Assembly (NCBI GenBank): GCA_029983705.1
Contig: JASBYZ010000061.1
Location: forward strand, 1-8,575
Origin: Coriobacteriales bacterium
GTDB lineage: Bacteria; Actinomycetota; Coriobacteriia; Coriobacteriales; JAEZZM01
Length of the DNA stretch: 8,575 nt
Direction: 5' to 3'
Shown here: positions 1 through 6,515 of the stretch, in pieces
Numbering within the stretch: position 1 is the stretch's first letter
How the letters are laid out: each line of letters starts with the position of its first letter
Made by a program: the position numbers and the translations under genes
The notes under the pieces: generated by a model
What the model was told of the DNA's origin: nothing
Databases searched by the model: none
The model's input: only the letters and a program-made list of their open reading frames with translations

Positions 1-651
1 AAAGGCAATTTGAGTTAAGCGAGGGTCAAGAGACTTTGCATTCTCTAAAATTGAGCTCCAAAATACTGCAGTGTGTGGGTCTGAAAGCACGTTAGCTGCG
101 TCTGCATAAAAGAGCACGGTACCATAAAGACCAAATGCTACACCGCAGGTACATACAATAACGTATTTCCAAGCAGCCTCGAGTGACTTCTTGTTTGAAT
201 AAATGCCAACTAAGAAAGCAGTTGCTAAGGTAGTAGCCTCAACAGCAACCCACATTAAGATTACGTTGTTGGTGGTTGCAGCCAAAATCATGGTAAAGAG
301 GAAGACACTAAAGAGTGCGTAGTAAAGTTTTACCTTTCCTACATCAAGTTTTCCTTCTTCATAGTCGTGGCTTACATATGGGAGTGAAAATACTCCAGTT
401 AAAAATCCAACAACACTAATAAGTCCAACAAATATTACGCCAAGCTTATCGAGCACAAACCAGTCACCTAAAGCGGTAAGGGTTTGTCCTTGAAGATTTG
501 ATGCAATAGCCGCAATTCCAAAGCCAAGTACTGCAATAATCGAAAGAATGTGAAGTACTTCAAATACGCCCTTAGACTTTGCAGGGATAATAGCCATCAA
601 CAGTGCGGCAACGAGAGGGCTAGCTAATAATCCCAGTAAAATTACTGACAT
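1..651 (-). CDS. hyfF: Hydrogenase-4 component F, NuoN/NuoL antiporter-like subunit (C-terminal part cut by window edge)
   Basis: I translated this open frame by hand from ATG 651 to the left edge: 217 codons with no stop, about 40 percent of the 526-residue E. coli HyfF. It begins MSVILLGLLASPLVAALL and is rich in membrane helices. Conserved blocks are VVGFLTGVFSL (80-90), FLFTMILAATTNNVILMWVA (118-137), VEATTLATAFLVGIY (137-151, with Glu138 at the helix-5 acidic position), SLEAAWKYVIVCT (156-168), VAFGLYGTVLFYADAANV (171-188) and SLDPRLTQIAF at the edge, matching E. coli HyfF in order. It is the third antiporter-like subunit of the complex. A ribosome binding site AAGGGGG (664-658) within the hyfE end lies 6 nt upstream of the ATG. 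An in-frame GTG directly before it (654-652) is a less likely start. The downstream hyfG, hyfH and hyfI genes are expected beyond the edge. Confidence 0.92.
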   Translation of the reverse strand, partial: MSVILLGLLASPLVAALLMAIIPAKSKGVFEVLHILSIIAVLGFGIAAIASNLQGQTLTALGDWFVLDKLGVIFVGLISVVGFLTGVFSLPYVSHDYEEGKLDVGKVKLYYALFSVFLFTMILAATTNNVILMWVAVEATTLATAFLVGIYSNKKSLEAAWKYVIVCTCGVAFGLYGTVLFYADAANVLSDPHTAVFWSSILENAKSLDPRLTQIAF

Positions 652-654
652 CAC

Positions 655-1308
655 TTACCCCCTTAGCTCCGTGAGCTCGCCACTATCCAAGCTCTTATAT
701 CTTCTATAAATTTGTACTGCCAAAATAGCCATGATAATAACTGCAAACACAGCATCTGTTGCTACACCAATTTCAACAAGCTCTGGAGCTTGAGGAGCAA
801 GGAGTGCAAGCGTTAAGTGTGAACCGTTTTCCATGAGGCAGTATCCAAGAATCTGCTTCAAAATATTTTTCTGAGTAACAATGCAGGTCATACCAATAAA
901 GAAGTGTGCAAGTGAAACTGCAAGAGCAGGATACACGTTTTGAGCACTTGGAATGTTGATGCCTTGTACTACAAAGAAGCAAAGTGCTAATTCAACTACT
1001 GCTAAGATTACAAACTTAACAGGAGTAATCTTTTGATCGTAGTTTGAATCAGTTTGACCAATTTTCTTAAATGCGTAAATTAAAACAGCTGGTACTAAAA
1101 TCACCTTGGTTAAAAAGGCGGTTCCAGACCAAACAAAGAGTTCAGTAGAGCCGGTTGAAAAACCAAGTGCAATAAAGCATCCGATTAAGATGAGAGACTG
1201 TTTAGCATATAACTTGGCAGCGCCAACAGCTGTTTTAGAAAGTACCACTAGCATTGAGCTAATAACAAGCAGTGCTGCTAGTACGTTAACAATCATTAAT
1301 CCTGACAT
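655..1308 (-). CDS. hyfE: Hydrogenase-4 component E, small membrane subunit
   Basis: An integral inner-membrane protein of 217 residues (216 in E. coli HyfE) that belongs to the Hyf-specific part of the membrane arm; its C-terminal half is related to the NuoK/MrpC type. It opens with MSGLMIVNVLAALL, close to E. coli MTGSMIVNNLAGLM. The strongest conserved blocks are SGTAFLTKVILVP (61-73), ALAVSLAHFFIGM (128-140), QKNILKQILGYCLMENGSHL (146-165) and APELVEIGVATDAVFAVIIM (174-193). Glu160 in CLMENGSH and Glu176/Glu179 are buried acidic residues typical of the proton path. The central loop (about 82-97, KIGQTDSNYDQKITP) is polar. The ATG at 1308 has an excellent ribosome binding site, and the TAA at 657-655 lies 3 nt before the hyfF ATG. 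Confidence 0.93.
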   Translation of the reverse strand: MSGLMIVNVLAALLVISSMLVVLSKTAVGAAKLYAKQSLILIGCFIALGFSTGSTELFVWSGTAFLTKVILVPAVLIYAFKKIGQTDSNYDQKITPVKFVILAVVELALCFFVVQGINIPSAQNVYPALAVSLAHFFIGMTCIVTQKNILKQILGYCLMENGSHLTLALLAPQAPELVEIGVATDAVFAVIIMAILAVQIYRRYKSLDSGELTELRG

Positions 1309-1314
1309 ACTTCC

Positions 1315-1320
1315 CCTCCT
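1315..1320 (-). promoter_or_regulatory. Shine-Dalgarno of hyfE overlapping the hyfD stop codon
   Basis: The hyfD stop and the hyfE ribosome binding site share bases in TAGGAGGGG: TAG is 1321-1319 and AGGAGG is 1320-1315, with 6 nt to the ATG at 1308. This is a clear arrangement for translational coupling. Confidence 0.8.
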
Positions 1321-2809
1321 ATCCTAACCATGCTGCAGCCATAAAGCTGGAAACAACTGTCATAACAATTAACACTCCGAGAACAAATTTGATCTCTCCA
1401 GGAACGTCTTGAGCTGAAGCGATCTCTTTTGAAGGCTCGCCCAAAACAGCTCTGTTGATCCACATTAAGAACCAAGCAAAGCATGCAAGGGTTTCAATTA
1501 GAGCAACAATCATGATAAGTAGTAATAACCATGAGTTTTGTGCAACTAAGAAACCACCAGCAAAGATTTGGAACTTAGAGAAGAAACCTGAGAATGGTGG
1601 AACACCTGCAACAGCCAGAGCTGCGCATACAAAGGCAACACCTACGATAGGCATATTCTTGATAAGTCCGCCCATTCTCGTTAAGTCTCTCATACCAACA
1701 GTAAATGCGATGGTACCAGCTACTAAGAAGAACAAGGTCTTAGCAAATGCGTGGTTAAAGATGTGTGACACACCACCATTGAAGGCCATTTGTGCGGCAC
1801 CCTCTTGTAAGCCCTGGCCTTGTGCAACTGCTAAAGCTGCAACTGAGAGAGCTAAGAAGATGTATGAGAGCTGAGAGATGGTAGAAAATGCAAGCAGTCT
1901 CTTCATATCTTTTTGAGGTAGATACTCAATGAATGAGAAGACTAAGGTAATGATTGCACCAATAATACCAACCCAAGCTACTGACTCAGGAATTGATCCT
2001 GCTGAATAAATAGCACGTGCGTAAACATATACTCCAACTTTAACCATTGAGCCACCGTGGAGGTAAGCAGAAACTGGGGTTGGAGCGGTCATAGCACTTG
2101 GTAGCCACATGTAAAGTGGAAGCTGTGCTGATTTACCCCAAGCTGCAAACATAATGCAAAGGAGCACGAAGATCTTCCAAGGTCCTTCAATTTGTGAAAG
2201 AGCAGTAAGTTCAAAGGTTCCCGTCATGATAAAGAGGACTGCAGAAGCTAAGAACATACCAAGGGATGCAATGTGGGTTACGATTAAAGCCTTATCAGAT
2301 GAAGAATGTGCAGCATCTGATTGGTAGTAACCAATAAGACCCCAAGAACAAGCACCAGTAATTTCAAAGAATATTAACTGTGAGAGGATGGTTGAGCTGT
2401 AAGCAAGACCAGCCATAGCACCAATGAACACGAGGAAGAGAGCATAAAAACGTTTATGTCCTACATCTGCATGCTCACGGTTTTTCTCGTTCAAATAACC
2501 CTTAGCATAAATAAGTACGAGTAAACCAATTCCTACAAATGCTGGAGCGAGAAGGGTTGATAAATTATCGAAGATAAATCCGATTAAATTTGCGTCCCCA
2601 AGGCTCAAGTAATTAAATGTCGTCACCGCTTTGCCATTAGCAAAGTAAACATATGAGTTAAAGAGTGAGGCTGCAAGGGATACGAACGCAAATAAAATTG
2701 CGATGTATTTAGCAGAGCTTCTCTTGGTGAGGGCAATAATGAGAGCACCAATAAATGGCACAGCAATTGCAGCTAGAGCGCTAATACTTAAAGTTTCTAA
2801 AGCAAACAT
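1319..2809 (-). CDS. hyfD: Hydrogenase-4 component D, NuoL/NuoN antiporter-like membrane subunit
   Basis: A polytopic inner-membrane subunit absent from the smaller FHL-1 (Hyc) complex and diagnostic for Hyf/FHL-2, where it is thought to add a proton channel. It has 496 residues from ATG 2809 (E. coli HyfD is 479 as I recall). An upstream TTG at 2812 would add one Met but is too close to the ribosome binding site. Recognisable segments are YLNEKNREH (105-113), FYALFLVFIGAMAGL (121-135), FFEITGACSWGLIGYYQSD (147-165, Glu149), AAWGKSAQLPLYMWLP (222-237, Lys226), APTPVSAYLHGGSMVKVGVY (242-261, Lys257) and NHAFAKTLFFLVAG (352-365, Lys357). These are the family's membrane-buried Glu and Lys positions. 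Residues about 328-346 (GQGLQEGAAQMAFNGG) appear to carry roughly 11 residues more than E. coli. It ends at TAG 1321-1319, overlapping the hyfE ribosome binding site. Confidence 0.92.
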   Translation of the reverse strand: MFALETLSISALAAIAVPFIGALIIALTKRSSAKYIAILFAFVSLAASLFNSYVYFANGKAVTTFNYLSLGDANLIGFIFDNLSTLLAPAFVGIGLLVLIYAKGYLNEKNREHADVGHKRFYALFLVFIGAMAGLAYSSTILSQLIFFEITGACSWGLIGYYQSDAAHSSSDKALIVTHIASLGMFLASAVLFIMTGTFELTALSQIEGPWKIFVLLCIMFAAWGKSAQLPLYMWLPSAMTAPTPVSAYLHGGSMVKVGVYVYARAIYSAGSIPESVAWVGIIGAIITLVFSFIEYLPQKDMKRLLAFSTISQLSYIFLALSVAALAVAQGQGLQEGAAQMAFNGGVSHIFNHAFAKTLFFLVAGTIAFTVGMRDLTRMGGLIKNMPIVGVAFVCAALAVAGVPPFSGFFSKFQIFAGGFLVAQNSWLLLLIMIVALIETLACFAWFLMWINRAVLGEPSKEIASAQDVPGEIKFVLGVLIVMTVVSSFMAAAWLG

Positions 2810-2814
2810 CAATT

Positions 2815-2820
2815 ATCACC
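2815..2820 (-). promoter_or_regulatory. Ribosome binding site that fixes the hyfD start
   Basis: GGTGAT matches the part of the 16S anti-SD complement that follows AGGAGG (AGGAGGTGATC). It sits 5 nt from the ATG at 2809 but only 2 nt from the TTG at 2812, so the ATG is the more likely initiation codon. Confidence 0.6.
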
Positions 2821-2823
2821 GCC

Positions 2824-3756
2824 CTAAATTCCAACGATTAAGAAAACGAATGCGAGAGATGCAATGCCAAGTGAAACCCAAATTTGATGGGAAGCGTTAG
2901 CAAAGCGAACACGAGCAACAACGTTTTCAATAATTCCAACAATAAAGTAGATAACTAAAATCTCAACAATCAAAATCACAGCTGCTAAAACAACTGAGAT
3001 AAATGAACCATCTAAAGATGCTCCAAATGGTAAGAAGATAGCAATAAATAAGCCAAGCATTACAAGTTGCTTAAGTCCCATACCAAGTTTTAAGAATGCA
3101 AGAGATGCACCTGAGTACTCAGTGAGAGGACCTTCTTGAAGCTCTTGTTCTGCTTCAGCTAAGTCATATGGAAGCTTTCCAAGTTCAATGTAGGTGCAGT
3201 ATGCAAAGGCAATACCTGCAACAACAAATGCCATAAGGGCTGGAATGTTGCCGGTGAGATTCATAATTGAAATCTCAGTAATTGAGGTAGTACCTGCAAG
3301 AAGTGCAACTACGATGAGTGAAAGCATCATACCTGGCTCAACAAGTGTTGACACGATCAACTCACGAACACCACCAACACCCGCAAAAGAAGATGAGGTG
3401 TCAATTGATGCAAGTGCAAAGAAGAAACGTGGCACTGCGAGTAAATAAATGATGGTAATTACATCAGCCAAGAATGGAATTGGGCTGTTTGCAGTGAGCA
3501 GTGGAAGACCCATAGCAATTGCAAAGTAAGAACCAAGATAAATTGCTGGCATCCACTTAAAGATTGGACCAGCGTTTTTGGTAACCATTTCTTGGCGGGA
3601 GAATAATTTTGCAAGGTCATAGTAGTCTTGCAAGATTGGAGCTCCCTTACGGGTTTGGATTCTAGCTCTAAGTTTACGAGAAATACCTGTAAACAGAGGA
3701 GTTAATAATAAGAGCAATAATGCTTGAATAAATCCAAGTAATGCGTTGATTAACAT
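2824..3756 (-). CDS. hyfC: Hydrogenase-4 component C, NuoH-like membrane anchor subunit
   Basis: An integral inner-membrane protein of the NuoH/HycD/HyfC family that anchors the peripheral hydrogenase arm to the membrane subunits. It has 310 residues; the E. coli protein is about 315. Family signatures include LTPLFTGISRKLRARIQTRKG (first helix and basic cytoplasmic loop, about 18-38), QDYYDLAKLFSRQE (43-56), FAGVGGVRELIVSTLVEP (124-141, with Glu132 and Glu140) and the acidic cytoplasmic loop of ELGKLPYDLAEAEQELQEGP continuing into LTEYSG (191-216), characteristic of the site facing the hydrogenase module. The last part is hydrophobic to the C-terminus (FVFLIVGI). The ATG at 3756 has a strong ribosome binding site. 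The gene ends with TAG (2826-2824), 14 nt before hyfD. Confidence 0.93.
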   Translation of the reverse strand: MLINALLGFIQALLLLLLTPLFTGISRKLRARIQTRKGAPILQDYYDLAKLFSRQEMVTKNAGPIFKWMPAIYLGSYFAIAMGLPLLTANSPIPFLADVITIIYLLAVPRFFFALASIDTSSSFAGVGGVRELIVSTLVEPGMMLSLIVVALLAGTTSITEISIMNLTGNIPALMAFVVAGIAFAYCTYIELGKLPYDLAEAEQELQEGPLTEYSGASLAFLKLGMGLKQLVMLGLFIAIFLPFGASLDGSFISVVLAAVILIVEILVIYFIVGIIENVVARVRFANASHQIWVSLGIASLAFVFLIVGI

Positions 3757-3764
3757 ATACTATT

Positions 3765-3772
3765 ACCTCCCC
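3765..3772 (-). promoter_or_regulatory. Shine-Dalgarno of hyfC abutting the hyfB stop codon
   Basis: GGGGAGGT directly follows the hyfB TAA (3775-3773), giving TAAGGGGAGGT, close to the full anti-SD complement. It is 8 nt from the hyfC ATG at 3756, so ribosomes ending hyfB are placed to start hyfC. Confidence 0.75.
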
Positions 3773-5797
3773 TTATAAAATCACAGCGAGCGCTAGTAAT
3801 ACGATAAGCGCGCCAACGATGTACAGTACGTATTTCTGAAAGTCACCAGAAGCAATTCTTCTAATCTTTTCAGACATGCTTTCAACGTCGCGAACAGTGT
3901 CATCAACCAAGTATTTATCTGATACTGGCTCAATGTTTCGAGCACCGTTAACGATAGAGTCAAATGCACGAGCAACCCCACCTTTTCCAGATGAGAGGTT
4001 TCTTCTTAAGTCGTAGAAGAAGTCGTAGAAGTGCTCAACTCCGGTGGCAAAGGTAGTAGCGGTAACAGCCATTTCAACATCTGGCTTGTAACCGGTTGCC
4101 CATGGAAGAGCGACCTTCTCGCCAAATTGGTTTCCACCAAATATGTTGTGGATAAGACGAGCAACTAAGATTGCGATAAGAAGAACAACAGCAATAACAA
4201 AGGTTGAGGTAAATGCTGAGCTTGCAGGGTTAACTAAAGCAACGCTTGCGGTCACTTCTGCACCCTGGCTTAGAGCAGTTGCCTTTGCAATTGATGAGAA
4301 CACTGGAACAATAAAGTGAGCTCCAACACCTAAGATTACGCAGAATACTGCAAGAATGAGCATAGCGATTTTCATAGGAGCTGGTACTTCTTTAGCGTTA
4401 GCAGCCTGATCAGATCTTGGGCTACCTGCAAAGCTGACACCATATGCTTTAACAAAGCAGGTAACAGCTAGTGCACCGGTAAGTGCAAGTGCAACAATTG
4501 CAACTGCGCTTACGATCATAACTACAATGCCCTCACTCATAATTGAGTTAAAGAGGCCTTGGTAAATTAACCACTCTGAAACAAAGCCGTTGAGTGGAGG
4601 GAGCGCAGAAATTGCAAGAGAGCCAATTAAAAAGCAGGTTGCGGTGATTGGCATAAGTCTGCCAAGTCCACCGAGAAGCTCCATGTTCTTGGTGTGAGCA
4701 GCAAATGTAATAGAACCTGCACCTAAGAAGAGCAGACCCTTAAATACTGCGTGGTTAAGTAAGTGGAATAAACCACCAGCTAGACCAAGGATTGCAAGTA
4801 CGTTGTTGCCTGATGCAACACCAACCAAACTAACACCAACACCAAGTAAGATGATTCCGATGTTTTCAACTGAACTGTATGCCAAAAATCTTTTTACATC
4901 ATTTTCAACTAATGCATAGATAATACCTAACAGTGAGGAAACAGCTCCAAACCCTATAATTACTATCCCCCACCAAATCATTTGCTCTGAACCTTGAAGT
5001 AGATCAAAAGCGACCTTAACAATTCCAAAAATACCAATCTTGATCATTCCGCCTGACATCAAAGCTGAGATGTTTGATGGAGCAGAAGGGTGAGCAAGAG
5101 GCAACCATGAATGGAAAGGAATCATACCAGCTTTGATTCCAAAACCGATAAAGGTAAGTAGAAATACTGTGCTTGCAAGTACTGGGCTTAATTGGGTTTG
5201 TCTAAATGCCTCAAACTCAAGTGAGCCTGCCTGACTTCCAAACATTAAAAAGGCAGCCATAATCATTAAGAGTCCGGCATGAGCCATAACCATGTACATA
5301 AGACCAGCATGAGTTGATGCCTTGCTTTGCTCAATAGTTACTAAGAAGTATGAGGTAAGTGACATAAGCTCAAAGAATACTAAGAACCAAAATGCATTAT
5401 CTGCCAAGACAACAAGTGCCATTGACAAAATAAAGGTATGCATAAAGAAGCCAAAGGTCATAGCCCCTTGTTTCTTATATTCATCCATGTAGCTTAAGCC
5501 ATAAATCCAAGCAACTAGTGCTAGGAGTGATAGTACAAATAGTAGTAATCCAGAAAGTGGATTAACTAAAAGTGAGAGGCTTGCAAAAGGAAATGGAGTA
5601 GCATAGCTTACAAGCTCGCCTTGACCAGTCATTCCTAAAAAGCCTGCATAAATGCCATACAGCGCTGCAACAATACCTATCACACTTGACAAGTTTTTGT
5701 TGAGCGAGAAGTTTGACTTAAAGAGTAATGCAACTATTGCACCAACAGCAGATATCGCAATAGATATTAGTACAATGCTTACTGCGCCAAATGTCAT
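3773..5797 (-). CDS. hyfB: Hydrogenase-4 component B, NuoL/Mrp antiporter-like membrane subunit
   Basis: A large polytopic inner-membrane protein of the complex I/antiporter family, thought to take part in proton translocation coupled to formate-driven H2 evolution. Its 674 residues compare with 672 in E. coli HyfB. Many hydrophobic segments run from residue 5 to about 550. The proton-antiporter core shows the expected charged residues within membrane helices: Glu143 in FFELMSLTSYFLV, Lys222 in GIKAGMIPFHSWLP, Lys253 in GGMIKIGIFG and Lys353 in NHAVFKGLLFLG. The C-terminal extension (about 560-650) is more polar (GGNQFGEKVALPW, YDFFYDLRRNL) and is followed by a last membrane helix, as in HycC/HyfB. 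The gene starts at ATG 5797, 2 nt after hyfA, and ends at TAA 3775-3773. HycC is the close paralogue; the presence of hyfD, hyfE and hyfF downstream decides for HyfB. Confidence 0.93.
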   Translation of the reverse strand: MTFGAVSIVLISIAISAVGAIVALLFKSNFSLNKNLSSVIGIVAALYGIYAGFLGMTGQGELVSYATPFPFASLSLLVNPLSGLLLFVLSLLALVAWIYGLSYMDEYKKQGAMTFGFFMHTFILSMALVVLADNAFWFLVFFELMSLTSYFLVTIEQSKASTHAGLMYMVMAHAGLLMIMAAFLMFGSQAGSLEFEAFRQTQLSPVLASTVFLLTFIGFGIKAGMIPFHSWLPLAHPSAPSNISALMSGGMIKIGIFGIVKVAFDLLQGSEQMIWWGIVIIGFGAVSSLLGIIYALVENDVKRFLAYSSVENIGIILLGVGVSLVGVASGNNVLAILGLAGGLFHLLNHAVFKGLLFLGAGSITFAAHTKNMELLGGLGRLMPITATCFLIGSLAISALPPLNGFVSEWLIYQGLFNSIMSEGIVVMIVSAVAIVALALTGALAVTCFVKAYGVSFAGSPRSDQAANAKEVPAPMKIAMLILAVFCVILGVGAHFIVPVFSSIAKATALSQGAEVTASVALVNPASSAFTSTFVIAVVLLIAILVARLIHNIFGGNQFGEKVALPWATGYKPDVEMAVTATTFATGVEHFYDFFYDLRRNLSSGKGGVARAFDSIVNGARNIEPVSDKYLVDDTVRDVESMSEKIRRIASGDFQKYVLYIVGALIVLLALAVIL

Positions 5798-5799
5798 AG

Positions 5800-6402
5800 T
5801 TATTCCTCGCCTCCTGTTTGAGAAGTTGAAGAAGCATCCTCATGTAACACTTGGGTTAACACTTCTGCAGCTTGAACTCTAAGCTCCTTGCTTAGGTCGT
5901 CTGCATCCTCTTCAGTGACAAATTCAATAGCGTCGGTTGGGCAAACGCGAACACAGTTTGGTCCTTGTGGATCAAAGAAGCAGACATCGCATTTAACGGC
6001 AACCGTGTGAACACCAATTTCCCAATCGAGTGTAGGGCTAATGGTTTTTGAATATGTAGGAGTATCAACTGAGATACCAGCTACACCAGAGATTGACGTA
6101 CCGTCTGGATGTATTGCTCCAAATGGGCAAATATAAGCGCAGAGCTTACAGCCAATACAGTTTTTCTCGTCCACATAAATAAAGTTTCCAAAGTGGTGAA
6201 TGACTTGTACTGGGCAAACCTCAGCACAAGGCGCTCCCTCACATTGGTGGCACGCACTGATAACTGAAATATCAGACGTTTTAATAACGGAGATTCTTGG
6301 ATGTGACTGCAAGCCAAAAGCTTTATGCGCATTTGAGCATGCTGCTTGACAGGTGTTGCAACCAATGCATCGTTCGTTATGACCAACAATATAATGGTTC
6401 AT
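5800..6402 (-). CDS. hyfA: Hydrogenase-4 component A, four-[4Fe-4S] ferredoxin-type electron-transfer subunit
   Basis: A 200-residue iron-sulfur protein that carries electrons from FdhF to the hydrogenase core on the inner face of the membrane. Sixteen cysteines fall in four groups: C12/15/18/22 (CIGCNTCQAAC), C51/54/59/63 (CHQCEGAPCAEVC), C82/85/88/92 (CIGCKLCAYIC) and C138/141/150/154 (CDVCFFDPQGPNC...CP). This is the four-cluster pattern of E. coli HyfA and HycB. The opening MNHYIVG and the GCNTCQAACSNAHKAFGLQ stretch resemble HyfA more than HycB. There is no signal peptide or membrane segment. The start is ATG at 6402, with AGGGGG (6418-6413) 10 nt upstream. The C-terminus (DASSTSQTGGEE) is acidic and Ser-rich, partly shaped by the overlapping hyfB ribosome binding site. 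It stops 2 nt before hyfB. HycB-type FHL-1 is the alternative family, argued against by the downstream B-C-D-E-F gene order. Confidence 0.93.
   Translation of the reverse strand: MNHYIVGHNERCIGCNTCQAACSNAHKAFGLQSHPRISVIKTSDISVISACHQCEGAPCAEVCPVQVIHHFGNFIYVDEKNCIGCKLCAYICPFGAIHPDGTSISGVAGISVDTPTYSKTISPTLDWEIGVHTVAVKCDVCFFDPQGPNCVRVCPTDAIEFVTEEDADDLSKELRVQAAEVLTQVLHEDASSTSQTGGEE
5805..5815 (-). promoter_or_regulatory. Double Shine-Dalgarno for hyfB inside the hyfA 3' end
   Basis: AGGAGG (5815-5810) and GAGG (5808-5805) lie in the last codons of hyfA, with the nearer one 7 nt from the hyfB ATG at 5797. Placement within hyfA suggests translational coupling. Confidence 0.75.
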
Positions 6403-6448
6403 AGTGCCTAAACCCCCTATTCGGGCACAGATCTTAGACTAACAGGAC

Positions 6449-6488
6449 ATGCGCAGGTAACTGTAGTTCACACAATCTACCTGCGCAT
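6449..6488 (-). repeat. Perfect 11-bp inverted repeat between fdhF and hyfA
   Basis: ATGCGCAGGTA and TACCTGCGCAT are exact reverse complements (6449-6459 and 6478-6488) with an 18-nt spacer. They can form a strong GC-rich hairpin in the transcript of the 106-nt fdhF-hyfA gap. On the transcribed strand the right arm is followed by GTCCTGTTAG, with no U-tract, so a classical intrinsic terminator is not supported. An mRNA stability or processing element that adjusts fdhF relative to hyf expression, or a protein-binding operator, are possible roles. The remainder of the gap holds only the hyfA ribosome binding site. Confidence 0.7.
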
Positions 6489-6500
6489 TAAATCAAATAC

Positions 6501-6515
6501 CGCTTCTCTTAAGCG
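6501..6515 (-). repeat. Small hairpin spanning the fdhF stop codon
   Basis: In the mRNA, CGCTT (6515-6511) and AAGCG (6505-6501) form a 5-bp stem with a 5-nt loop, and the TAA stop of fdhF lies in it. It is short and could be chance, but it stands in tandem with the larger inverted repeat at 6449-6488 in the same intergenic gap. No uridine run follows closely enough to call a terminator. Confidence 0.35.

Noticed and set aside
1106..1874. Plus-strand and alternative-frame open frames opposite hyfE and hyfD (also elsewhere, for example 5652-5882, 7404-7628 and 8310-8567)
   Set aside because: They lie antisense to strongly conserved genes, have low-complexity composition and resemble no family I know; they are shadows of the coding frames.
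6403..6448. Promoter for hyfA in the gap (a TAAGAT-like -10, or a sigma-54 site around GGCAC)
   Set aside because: No matching -35 lies at 16-18 nt from TAAGAT, and GGCAC lacks a paired GC element at sigma-54 spacing; the evidence is too weak to list.
6449..6488. Intrinsic terminator after fdhF
   Set aside because: The hairpin is strong but has no U-run after it on the transcribed strand (GTCCTGTTAG).
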